This document shows, in pieces, positions 7,696-14,287 of a stretch of DNA of 14,317 nt. The stretch is taken from the NCBI GenBank assembly GCA_007126995.1, contig SLAD01000363.1:1-14317 (forward strand). Reading direction: 5' to 3'. Position 1 is the first letter of the stretch. Each line of letters begins with the position of its first letter. The notes under the pieces are model-generated. The model was given only the letters and a program-made list of their open reading frames with translations, searched no databases and was not told the DNA's origin. This DNA is from Kiritimatiellia bacterium. GTDB lineage: Bacteria > Verrucomicrobiota > Kiritimatiellia > SLAD01. The translations under genes were made by a program, and so were the position numbers.

Positions 7696-8672
7696 TGCTG
7701 CCATACCTCTCTGTAATTCACATTCAGGGCGGAACCGATCGCCACCATACAACCGATGGCGACACCAAATACAACATAGCCGGAATAATCATGGTAAAGC
7801 GTCAAGGCCAATTGCTCGCCGAAGGCCTGCGCGACCAGACCGATGGTGGCGATTCGGGCCATATTGCCGATGATCGCCAACGGGATCGCGCACAGAAACA
7901 AAATCCACTTCTTGATGAACGTTTTCTGTGTCAGATAGGCGTAGACCGCCGTCAACGCCGTCATCGCGAGCAAAGAGCGAATGCCACTGCAAGGATCAGC
8001 GACGTCGAAATTGAAGCCTCCGGCCGCAGTCGAATAGATGGCGGAACCGGATCGTTCCGCCTCGATGCCCAAGCCATTGAGAATGCTGGTCGACGCCGAA
8101 GCCGCGAAAATGCGTAAGGGGAAGGAAATCTGATCCAGAAAATTGAGTGGAATGCAAAAGATCAGATAGGCACAGGGGAAGATCAGCAGCTTAGCCACTT
8201 GCCAGCCGTAGAAATACAGGGGAACGGCCCACGTCATCAGGATCAGCGCAAACAAGGAGAGGCGGGTCTGTTGCGCCTTGGCGCCAAACCAGTGCAGCAT
8301 CAAGGCAAAGACAATCAGCGCCAAGCCTGTTTGGCAAACGGTGCGGGGTGCTGCCGCCAACTCATTGCGCTTCAACCACAATACGCCCAATGACACAAAA
8401 GGGATCAGATAGCCATGCGAATAATCCGCCCCGCCATGCAGGTTGGCCTCGGAATTCCAGTAGGTAATCATCCAGGAAAAGGCCGATTGGGAATAGACCT
8501 GAACTTGTGTCGTGTTGCCCTGAATATGAAACAGCACATAGACCATGCCCGCCATCAGGGCAAAAAGCCCGATTTGCATCATCTCGGCTTGCGACAGCGC
8601 CGCCAGGCGCCAACGCTCGCTCCAAATGGCTAGAGAATTACTGGAAGCCGTTGTTTGCATACTTAGTGCCAT
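7650..8672 (-). CDS. Exosortase (multipass membrane transpeptidase)
   Basis: Integral membrane cysteine transpeptidase thought to cleave PEP-CTERM-like sorting tails of exported proteins. The 340-aa protein has about eight hydrophobic segments. The proposed catalytic triad is present in the usual order: C228 in DPCSGIRSLL, R273 in GNMARI and H294 in LYHDYSGY. The early SHGYLIP motif (residues 85-91) is also typical. It is encoded with an EpsI-like protein, a TIGR03790 protein and a WbaP-type transferase, the customary company of exosortases in exopolysaccharide loci. No protein with a PEP-CTERM tail is in the window. The ATG at 8672 lacks a clear ribosome binding site; an ATG four codons later (8660) is equally possible and would fit the promoter candidate upstream. 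I do not assign a numbered exosortase subtype. Confidence 0.92.
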   Translation of the reverse strand: MALSMQTTASSNSLAIWSERWRLAALSQAEMMQIGLFALMAGMVYVLFHIQGNTTQVQVYSQSAFSWMITYWNSEANLHGGADYSHGYLIPFVSLGVLWLKRNELAAAPRTVCQTGLALIVFALMLHWFGAKAQQTRLSLFALILMTWAVPLYFYGWQVAKLLIFPCAYLIFCIPLNFLDQISFPLRIFAASASTSILNGLGIEAERSGSAIYSTAAGGFNFDVADPCSGIRSLLAMTALTAVYAYLTQKTFIKKWILFLCAIPLAIIGNMARIATIGLVAQAFGEQLALTLYHDYSGYVVFGVAIGCMVAIGSALNVNYREVWQQWKHANLSPISSSSA

Positions 8673-8678
8673 AAGTAT
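8659..8678. repeat. 7-bp inverted repeat over the exosortase start codon and -10 element
   Basis: ATACTTA (8659-8665) and TAAGTAT (8672-8678) are perfect inverted arms around a 6-nt centre. One arm overlaps the -10 hexamer, the centre covers most of the upstream ATG, and the other arm ends at the second ATG. It could be an operator or an RNA hairpin hiding the start; neither is proven. Confidence 0.4.
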
Positions 8679-8701
8679 ATGCCTACCCCAAGGGGTGTCA
8701 A
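8674..8701 (-). promoter_or_regulatory. Candidate sigma70 promoter for the exosortase and EpsI-like genes
   Basis: On the - strand TTGACA (8701-8696) and TATACT (8679-8674) are separated by 16 nt, a near-consensus pair. The expected start of transcription is near 8667, five bases past the first base of the annotated ATG at 8672. The spacer holds the inverted repeat ACCCC-TT-GGGGT (8696-8685). Confidence 0.5.
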
Positions 8702-8728
8702 TTCAGGCCCGGACATTTTTTGCGCAAC

Positions 8729-9304
8729 CTAAAGCAGTTTTTGCAGGAGAGCGGGCAAGTCTGCCATGTCGGGGATATGAAATTCCGCTGCGGTGGCCTC
8801 GCTGTCGGTCGATACCCGGACGGCGCGACAGCCCGCCCGGTGCCCAGCCTCCACATCCGATTCGTTGTCGCCCACCATCCAAGAACGCGCCAAATCCAAC
8901 CGATGATCGCGCGCCGCCCGTAACAACATGCCCGGGTTAGGCTTGCGGTCGGGATGCGCGTTGTCCGTAGCGGAACAATAATAGATATCATCCAGCACAA
9001 GCCCCTGCGCTGCAACCGCTTGACGCACCAGCGCGTGAATTTCTGCGAGCGTTTTTTCCTTCATCAGACCACGCCCAACGCCGCGCTGATTGGTGATGAT
9101 GACCGCCGCGTAACCCCGTTCGTTCGTCACACGCAGCGCGTCCAGCCAGGCTGAGACCAAGTGAAAGTCCTCGGGCCGTTCCACGTAACCGGGTCCCGGC
9201 GAGACATTGACGATGCCATCGCGATCAAAGAAGACACAAGGACGCAGGGGCGGGCCCGATACGGGTTTTTCGCGGTCTAAGCGGGTAGTATCGGCGCTAC
9301 TCAA
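8729..9304 (-). CDS. HAD-IIIA phosphatase of the GmhB/HisB-N type
   Basis: A 191-aa cytoplasmic phosphatase. The nucleophile motif is D27-R-D29-G, followed by motif II at T71-N-Q-R-G, a lysine at K121 in DRKPNPG and D146/D150 in VGDNESD. The overall pattern is that of D-glycero-beta-D-manno-heptose-1,7-bisphosphate 7-phosphatase, which prepares heptose for LPS or surface glycans; histidinol-phosphate phosphatase is the main alternative. The structural zinc site of classical GmhB (C-x-H then C-x-C) is largely missing: only C110 and H117 lie in a shortened loop. The start is a TTG at 9304 with a perfect AGGAGG 6 nt upstream, overlapping the end of the TIGR03790 gene by 8 nt. The frame is open further upstream to 9649, but that part is a shadow of the TIGR03790 gene. 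The operon context favours a surface-polysaccharide role. Confidence 0.8.
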   Translation of the reverse strand: MSSADTTRLDREKPVSGPPLRPCVFFDRDGIVNVSPGPGYVERPEDFHLVSAWLDALRVTNERGYAAVIITNQRGVGRGLMKEKTLAEIHALVRQAVAAQGLVLDDIYYCSATDNAHPDRKPNPGMLLRAARDHRLDLARSWMVGDNESDVEAGHRAGCRAVRVSTDSEATAAEFHIPDMADLPALLQKLL

Positions 9305-11492
9305 CCGTCGCCTCCTGTAGCTGGTACTCGACCGGGCCAAATTCGGCGCGCTGGTTAGCCACCAGCAATCCGATCCGGCCATCCCGTGTCGCGCCTTGCC
9401 ACGTGGACATCTGATATCCTTGCACGTAGGCGCGTGCTTCGCCTTGATTGAAGATGATCTCGATCTCATGCGTGGTGTCGCGCAACAGGAGGGCGCCCCG
9501 CTGGACACGATGTCGCAAGCGGTGGTTGTGTCGGTCGCCAAAACTCCAGGCACTGGGCCGACCATGCAGCACAAAGAACTGATACTGGTCCCTGTCTTCA
9601 CCGGCGAACGCCAAGCCAGCGATTTCGCGATTGGCGTGTGTGTTCGCATCGCCGGGGATCGTCAGTTGCGTCCGGATGCGCTGCACACCTTCGAGCGGTT
9701 CGGTCAACCATACGATATCAACATCGTTTGTGCCGGGCGCAAAACGGAGCCGATCGTTCTTGACCGCGACCGATCCGCTGGTCGGTGGCGCGTCGTCCCA
9801 TACAGCCCTCAACCAAGTGCCGGTGGACACTGGCAGGTCCGGGGCGCGCTGAACTGTTATGCGGACCGGCTTGCTATGCACTTCCATATCATCGACATAC
9901 ACCGCACGCACCTGAACAGACACCGGCCCGGCACCCAGTTCAGCGGCGGACACCTGCAAATCGGCGGCGTCCGTCTCAGCTGTCGCAACGACGCGGCCGT
10001 TATGGACTAATGCGAGCCGCTCGGGGTCCCCGCTGGCGGAAGCGGACACGATCAACGTGTCGTGCAGCGAAACCGAATCGCGCGCCGGCGGCTCGACGGT
10101 TACCGCGCGCCCCTGATTATTGACGGTGATTCCGCGCCGGTCCGTTGCCATATGCGCGATCGGTCCACGCCCGAACGCCAGCACCCGCAACTCGTGATAG
10201 CCATCCGCCAGATCGCGTGTATCGAATGAAAAGGAATTGCTCAACGAGCCCTCCGTCGCGGGCTCGCCGTTGACCACTACACGGTATTCGAGTTGGCCGG
10301 CGGGGAACTCGGGGAACACGGCCGCCATAAAGGACGCCTCGGCGCTGAGTGTACCGGATTCCATCGCAATCAGCGTCATGGACAGACGCGGTGCCCACGG
10401 GCGGGCCAACGGCTCGCCCACGGGCAATGTTTGCGCGGGACTACGCAAGCTGAGGTAGAAGCTTTCCAGCATCGAATGGCCCCGCGCATAGTGGCCAAAG
10501 AAGCGGGCATGCGGGAATTTTGCCCAAATGGAATAAGGTTCGGTGACGGTACCCGCCGAAGCCGTGGCACCGGCCCGTAACCAATCCGTCAGCTTGGTTT
10601 GAATGGGCAGGTGAAACTCGGCCGCATGGCTGGTGACGTGCTCCGCCATGCTGCCGGGCAAGTGGTTTCCCGCTTGACTGGCCCGTACATCGGCACCGCC
10701 CATCTGCAAGCCGACGATGCCGGGCAGATCACGCGGTGGCCCCTCAATGATCCGCGAACGTACATCGGCCGCCTCCAACTCCGCCTGCGCACCCGCAAAT
10801 TGCCAGTTGCGCATGCGCGCCCGCACATCTTCCCCTTCGACAAAATAGACCGTGCCGCGCGGTGAGGACCGGTCCGATGCCTGCCCATACTTGAGCGTGC
10901 GGATAACGGTATCCACGGTGTTCCCGCGTGACCCGCAAAAGCCCAACAGCATCGCCGGCAGGGGCATCTCCTCCTCGGCCAACACCTCACGCAATCGCAG
11001 GAAAGACCCGCCGGCGACGGCGCGTCCGTCCGGGTCGGGCCCGGCATAGAGCGGCGAAATCATCGCCCCCTTATCGATCCAGTCGCGGTCCGGTGGAAAC
11101 CGATTCCGCATAAAGGTCATGCCGGTAATGGAAACGGGCGGATCGGTGGTGATCCGGACGGGAAAATCAACCGAATAGATCCAGGCCAAGACCCGCTCAT
11201 CCACGTCGCGGTCCGACAAGATTTCTTGTGCAGGCTCCCAAATGTAGCGGGAAAAATCTGCGTGTGAAAACTGCGCAGCGGGTTCGAGCACGCGCTCCGG
11301 CAGATCCAAGTAGACAATGTTGCGTGCTGGGATTTGGCGCAGATGCACGAAATGGTTCGCCACCTCCTTGGAACGGGTCGACTGATTATTGACCAGGAGG
11401 ACGATCTCGTGCGGCGCGATGGCCGCTCGCACCGTCCCCGCAGCACAGAGGAACATAAGCCCACTGATGAGCATCCTCCAGCGTAGGTGCAT
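9297..11492 (-). CDS. TIGR03790 family secreted protein (exosortase-associated, unknown function)
   Basis: A 731-aa exported protein with a signal peptide (residues 1 to about 23, cleavage near VRA-A). Residues about 27-365 fit the TIGR03790 family: HEIVLLVNNQ, the LRQIPARNIVYLDLP stretch, LGFCGSRG near 183-190, and an AGATASAGTVTEPY segment ending in GEPLARPW. Proteins of this family occur essentially only in genomes that carry an exosortase; their function is unknown. Next come beta-rich, Ig-like stretches (about 370-550) and a LamG/concanavalin-like domain (about 555-715). There is no sorting tail at the C-terminus. The ATG at 11492 overlaps the wbaP-type stop by one base (TGATG) and has GAGGGG 7 nt upstream; a TTG one codon earlier is less likely. 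Family recognition is from memory of the motifs; the domain borders are rough. Confidence 0.8.
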   Translation of the reverse strand: MHLRWRMLISGLMFLCAAGTVRAAIAPHEIVLLVNNQSTRSKEVANHFVHLRQIPARNIVYLDLPERVLEPAAQFSHADFSRYIWEPAQEILSDRDVDERVLAWIYSVDFPVRITTDPPVSITGMTFMRNRFPPDRDWIDKGAMISPLYAGPDPDGRAVAGGSFLRLREVLAEEEMPLPAMLLGFCGSRGNTVDTVIRTLKYGQASDRSSPRGTVYFVEGEDVRARMRNWQFAGAQAELEAADVRSRIIEGPPRDLPGIVGLQMGGADVRASQAGNHLPGSMAEHVTSHAAEFHLPIQTKLTDWLRAGATASAGTVTEPYSIWAKFPHARFFGHYARGHSMLESFYLSLRSPAQTLPVGEPLARPWAPRLSMTLIAMESGTLSAEASFMAAVFPEFPAGQLEYRVVVNGEPATEGSLSNSFSFDTRDLADGYHELRVLAFGRGPIAHMATDRRGITVNNQGRAVTVEPPARDSVSLHDTLIVSASASGDPERLALVHNGRVVATAETDAADLQVSAAELGAGPVSVQVRAVYVDDMEVHSKPVRITVQRAPDLPVSTGTWLRAVWDDAPPTSGSVAVKNDRLRFAPGTNDVDIVWLTEPLEGVQRIRTQLTIPGDANTHANREIAGLAFAGEDRDQYQFFVLHGRPSAWSFGDRHNHRLRHRVQRGALLLRDTTHEIEIIFNQGEARAYVQGYQMSTWQGATRDGRIGLLVANQRAEFGPVEYQLQEATVE
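9311..9316 (-). promoter_or_regulatory. Ribosome binding site deciding a TTG start for the HAD phosphatase
   Basis: AGGAGG on the - strand lies inside the last codons of the TIGR03790 gene and 6 nt before TTG at 9304-9302. No ATG or GTG lies between this site and the DxD motif. Confidence 0.85.
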
Positions 11493-12979
11493 CAATAAGC
11501 CCCTCGCGAAGTGGCGACCGCCCGCACCGTCCGCACCAAGATCACTATATCCAGCCAGACCGACCAGTTGCGCACGTAGTAGGCGTCCCAGCGCTCCATG
11601 CCAGCCGTGCCCGACTCGCTACGCCCCGATACTTGCCAGAGCCCGGTGAGGCCCGGCCGTACGCGATCACGCAGGGCACGGATCTGGGGGGACAACTGTT
11701 CGTAATGGTATTCCGGCAGCGGGCGCGGACCGACCAACGACATATCGCCCATCAAGATGTTGAAGAACTGCGGCAACTCATCCATTGAGGTCTTGCGCAG
11801 GAAATGGCCCACGCGCGTGATTCGGGGATCGTTACGCAACTTGCAATCCACCGCCCATTCGGCGGCCAAAGCCGGATCTTCGCGAAGTTTCCGCTCCAGA
11901 ATCTGTTCCGCGTCAGGATGCATCGTGCGGAATTTAAAGGTCTTGAAACGCTCACCGTACGCCCCCACTCGTTCTTGAATAAAGAACGGAGAAGCCCGGT
12001 CTTCCAGCCAGATCAACGCCATCAGAAGCAGGAACACCGGCAACCAAAGAGGCGCCGTCAGCACAATCAGGAAGTTATCCGCAACACGCTTGGAAATCCG
12101 CGCGATCGGATTCAGTAAATTTACAGCAACCTCGAGGCCGACCAGTCCGACAAAGTCACGAGGCGTCACCCAAAGCGACGGCGCATCGAGTAAGTCCGGG
12201 ATCAGCACGACCCGTCGATAGATGGATAAAGGCCCCTCGAGTAACTTAATCAAGCGCTCGCGACTCGTCTGGCTGGTGGCAATAATCGCCACGGGAGCGT
12301 CGGGTGTATTGTGTCCCATGTCGCCCAGCACCGGCACGCCATTGATGTAGCTGCCGGTGGCGGATTCGTCATCGAAAACGCCAAACGGCACATAGCCAAG
12401 CCCCTTCTCGGCCGCCAAGGCATCCAGCACATGCGCGGCCGTTTCGTCGCTGCCATAGATGGCCGTGGGAACTCCCCATAGCCCGCGCCGAATGAGTAGC
12501 GATTTCACCCGCACACGCATCAATGGCAGGATGATGAGGCTGATGAGGAAGGCGGTCGTAAGCGTAAAGCGGCTGGCTTCCGCACCCGTTTTGCTCAAGA
12601 AGAGCGCAGCCGCCGCGAGCCCGAAAGCAGCAACAATCAGTGTGGTTAATTTTCTGAGGTGCTCGACGGGGCCCATACCCCAGCCGGGCGACAACCGCAT
12701 AAGAACCACGCCCACCCCCCAAACAGGGATAATCAGCCAGCTCCAAGGAGGGATCAGGCTGTCACCATACAAGAGTTGTCGCAGCGCGCCGCCCAGCAGC
12801 ATCGACAAGGTCAGCGCCAAAATATCCCCAAAAAATAACCACCCACTATTCATGGCCAGTCGCGGAAGATAACGGGCTGACGGCAGGGAAGCCGCTTCAC
12901 TTTCCCTAACCGACTCCAGCGGGGCAGCGTTGCTTATCGGCCGACTTGATACTGGACTTTCTACAGAGGACATGCGCAT
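11492..12979 (-). CDS. wbaP: Undecaprenyl-phosphate galactose phosphotransferase, WbaP type
   Basis: Membrane enzyme that starts repeat-unit synthesis by moving a sugar-1-phosphate, typically galactose from UDP-galactose, to undecaprenyl phosphate. The 495-aa protein has the polyprenyl glycosylphosphotransferase plan. There are N-terminal membrane segments (about 46-160), including a WbaP-like SPGWGMGPVEHLRKL region. A nucleotide-fold-like middle domain follows (about 170-265), then a WVTPRDFVGL linker, a membrane segment (about 300-325) and a catalytic domain. The catalytic dyad is D400-E401 in KTSMDELPQFFN, followed by LVGPRP and RPGLTG. The first gene of the exosortase operon, it has a good promoter candidate and a hairpin in its leader. 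The start is at ATG 12979; ATG 12973 is equally possible, and neither has a strong ribosome binding site. Galactose specificity is inferred from similarity; glucose or another sugar is possible. Confidence 0.88.
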   Translation of the reverse strand: MRMSSVESPVSSRPISNAAPLESVRESEAASLPSARYLPRLAMNSGWLFFGDILALTLSMLLGGALRQLLYGDSLIPPWSWLIIPVWGVGVVLMRLSPGWGMGPVEHLRKLTTLIVAAFGLAAAALFLSKTGAEASRFTLTTAFLISLIILPLMRVRVKSLLIRRGLWGVPTAIYGSDETAAHVLDALAAEKGLGYVPFGVFDDESATGSYINGVPVLGDMGHNTPDAPVAIIATSQTSRERLIKLLEGPLSIYRRVVLIPDLLDAPSLWVTPRDFVGLVGLEVAVNLLNPIARISKRVADNFLIVLTAPLWLPVFLLLMALIWLEDRASPFFIQERVGAYGERFKTFKFRTMHPDAEQILERKLREDPALAAEWAVDCKLRNDPRITRVGHFLRKTSMDELPQFFNILMGDMSLVGPRPLPEYHYEQLSPQIRALRDRVRPGLTGLWQVSGRSESGTAGMERWDAYYVRNWSVWLDIVILVRTVRAVATSRGAY

Positions 12980-12988
12980 TCAATCTGG

Positions 12989-13017
12989 CGGCAACCAACT
13001 AAACAGGTTGGTTGCCG
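12989..13017. repeat. Perfect 11-bp inverted repeat in the wbaP leader
   Basis: CGGCAACCAAC (12989-12999) and GTTGGTTGCCG (13007-13017) are exact inverted arms around a 7-nt centre. It lies 9 nt upstream of the wbaP-type start. No T-run follows on either strand, so a terminator is unlikely. It may be an operator or a 5' leader hairpin limiting translation. Confidence 0.75.
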
Positions 13018-13028
13018 AGTCGTACTAT
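13000..13028 (+). promoter_or_regulatory. Weak candidate promoter for the divergent lipoprotein gene
   Basis: TAAACA (13000-13005) and TACTAT (13023-13028) with a 17-nt spacer match the sigma70 consensus at 8 of 12 positions. The right arm of the inverted repeat lies in the spacer and the -35 lies in its centre. The evidence is weak beyond spacing and position. Confidence 0.25.
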
Positions 13029-13048
13029 TCGTAGTAGCAATACCGTAA

Positions 13049-13077
13049 AGTATAGGAGTGCACCCTGAGTCTGTCGA
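13049..13077 (-). promoter_or_regulatory. Candidate sigma70 promoter for the wbaP/exosortase operon
   Basis: On the - strand TCGACA (13077-13072) and TATACT (13054-13049) are separated by exactly 17 nt. Transcription should begin near 13042, giving a leader of about 60 nt that contains the 11-bp inverted repeat. The -10 hexamer is the same as in the exosortase promoter candidate, and it overlaps the ribosome binding site of the divergent lipoprotein gene. Confidence 0.6.
13054..13058 (+). promoter_or_regulatory. Ribosome binding site pointing to a CTG start
   Basis: AGGAG is followed after 6 nt by CTG at 13065, in frame with the lipoprotein signal peptide. The frame has a TAG at 13053-13055 and no ATG, GTG or TTG before the GTG at 13155. 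Confidence 0.55.
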
Positions 13078-13742
13078 GCTATTCGCCATTTTCATCCCGC
13101 CTAATTGCCCCGCTCGCTCCTTGCGCCTGCGGCGTTTTACTTGCGCTGGCACTCGTGAGCGGATGCGCCGGACCGAGGCCAGCCGCGCCGACGGCCGAAC
13201 GCGATCCGGACGAGCGAATGGACTATCAGCGAATCAGCCTCCCGGCCACGCCTGTGGTTTTTACAGGTGATTACGCCGTCCCGGAACAGGGGATTCATCA
13301 ACTGTTCCGCTGGCGGCGAGGCTATCATGAGTGGCACCTAACGGTGCATGACCCGCTCAGCCAACATGCCGGCTTCTTGCTCAAGCGCCCGTTGGTTATT
13401 CCGTTTCAGCGTGGCCCCTTGTCATTGTACTTCGAGCTCAGGCCGCCCGAGGCGGCCGAATTCCTTGCCATTGGTCTGCGCGACGACATGGCGGCAGAGC
13501 CGGAGGAAATCGATGCGCTCGCAATCGCGCCCTACCGCGTGCAGCCCCGCGACGCGGAGATCGGCGGACACTTCGTGATCCCGCTCGACCATCTGGAACG
13601 CCTAGGCACCCTCAATTGGCGAAATATCTGCGGAGCGCAAGTAACCTTGCTGGGAGAATACACCTTGCCAACACCGAATATTGTCATCCGCCTGCTACAG
13701 ATCGCGCCAACGCAGACCCTCGAGCAGCGCTTCAGGGACTAA
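13065..13742 (+). CDS. Unrecognised lipoprotein with probable CTG start
   Basis: I do not recognise this family. Read from CTG 13065 it gives 225 aa and begins with a good lipoprotein signal peptide: R12 in the n-region, a hydrophobic stretch at about 13-32 and a lipobox V31-S-G-C34, so C34 would be lipidated. The mature part (about 190 aa) alternates short hydrophobic strands with polar turns and few helices, which suggests a beta-sandwich, though no motif is recognisable. The first ordinary start, GTG 13155, lies inside the lipobox, lacks a ribosome binding site and would destroy the export signal. It is divergent from the wbaP/exosortase operon with overlapping control regions, so it may belong to the same envelope system. 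Its stop overlaps that of the HicB-like gene by 4 nt, tail to tail. The gene call is good; the start is less sure. Confidence 0.7.
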   Translation: MSLSSYSPFSSRLIAPLAPCACGVLLALALVSGCAGPRPAAPTAERDPDERMDYQRISLPATPVVFTGDYAVPEQGIHQLFRWRRGYHEWHLTVHDPLSQHAGFLLKRPLVIPFQRGPLSLYFELRPPEAAEFLAIGLRDDMAAEPEEIDALAIAPYRVQPRDAEIGGHFVIPLDHLERLGTLNWRNICGAQVTLLGEYTLPTPNIVIRLLQIAPTQTLEQRFRD

Positions 13743-13942
13743 TTGCCCATCACGTCAAGCTGGATGCAATCGTCACCCAGACTCGTGCACGGGCAGTATT
13801 CCAAATGGTAACGGATATTCTCGCGCAGCGCGTCCAGGGCGTTATTCGGGCTGAGCCCCGAACTCTTAATGCCCAGTTCGGCGCACTCGGCGAAAAAGGT
13901 GCCCGCCTCATCCGCCTCCATGACCTGTACTTGATACTTCAT
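13739..13942 (-). CDS. Solitary HicB-like protein
   Basis: A 67-aa protein that resembles the N-terminal HicB/UPF0150 fold: a starting strand MKYQVQVMEADEAG, then FFAECAELGIKSSG, then a helix NALDALRENIRYHLE. HicB proteins are usually antitoxins to the RNase HicA, but no HicA-like gene (about 60 aa with a conserved histidine) lies next to it, and no C-terminal DNA-binding domain is present. It starts 7 nt after the stop of the pterin dehydratase gene, with AGGCGGAG directly before the ATG, so the two are likely one transcript. Its stop overlaps the stop of the convergent lipoprotein gene. A role outside toxin-antitoxin function is likely but unknown. Confidence 0.75.
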   Translation of the reverse strand: MKYQVQVMEADEAGTFFAECAELGIKSSGLSPNNALDALRENIRYHLEYCPCTSLGDDCIQLDVMGN

Positions 13943-13949
13943 CTCCGCC

Positions 13950-14276
13950 TCACGCGATCAGCACGTTCGTCTTTGCCGCACAAATAAAATCATTGGGCGA
14001 AATGCCCCCGACCGAATGCGTCGCGTACCGGATGGTACACTCCTTATAGCCAAAACAGATATCGGGATGATGATCCTCGCGGTGCGCGATCCATGCGGCA
14101 GCGTTTACGAATGCGGTCGTTTGATAGTAATTCTTAAAAGAAAATGTCCGCTGCAACGCGCCACCCTCCAATTGCCAGCCTTCCAGGTGCTGCAATTCGG
14201 CTCGCACTTCGTCGGCTGTCATCGGCGGGGTGCCGGGCTTGCAGGGCTCACATCTTTTTTCGGTCCAGTCGGTCAT
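13950..14276 (-). CDS. phhB: Pterin-4a-carbinolamine dehydratase
   Basis: Dehydrates 4a-hydroxytetrahydrobiopterin so that the pterin cofactor can be recycled after aromatic amino acid hydroxylation; distant members act in other pterin pathways. The 108-aa protein matches the family. The signature E67-D-H69-H70-P71 is followed by Y84-A-T-H87-S-V-G-G and D96, which together form the active site. The N-terminal part has a C-E-P-C-K-P-G-T-P-P stretch common in bacterial members. The ATG at 14276 has AGGAGG 5 nt upstream. No phenylalanine hydroxylase gene is in view, so the partner reaction is unknown. The HicB-like gene follows after 7 nt. Confidence 0.93.
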   Translation of the reverse strand: MTDWTEKRCEPCKPGTPPMTADEVRAELQHLEGWQLEGGALQRTFSFKNYYQTTAFVNAAAWIAHREDHHPDICFGYKECTIRYATHSVGGISPNDFICAAKTNVLIA

Positions 14277-14281
14277 TCTAT

Positions 14282-14287
14282 CCTCCT
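14282..14287 (-). promoter_or_regulatory. Strong ribosome binding site of the pterin dehydratase gene
   Basis: AGGAGG on the - strand lies 5 nt before the ATG at 14276 and fixes this start. Only 30 more bases remain to the window edge, and no promoter could be made out in them. Confidence 0.8.

Noticed and set aside
8729..9649. Longer version of the HAD phosphatase starting at 9649
   Set aside because: The extra 115 residues are a shadow of the TIGR03790 C-terminus; AGGAGG before TTG 9304 fits the true start and normal family length.
9396..10010. + strand open frame (204 aa) opposite the TIGR03790 gene
   Set aside because: It lies wholly within a well-supported secreted protein gene, has no signal or motif and no neighbours on its strand.
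13023..13036. TACTA-TTCG-TAGTA hairpin in the divergent region
   Set aside because: Only five weak base pairs without the C-G closing pair that stabilises UUCG loops, and no T-run; it can be chance.
13739..14276. Complete HicAB toxin-antitoxin system
   Set aside because: The upstream neighbour is a clear pterin-4a-carbinolamine dehydratase and the downstream neighbour is the convergent lipoprotein gene; no HicA-like frame is present.
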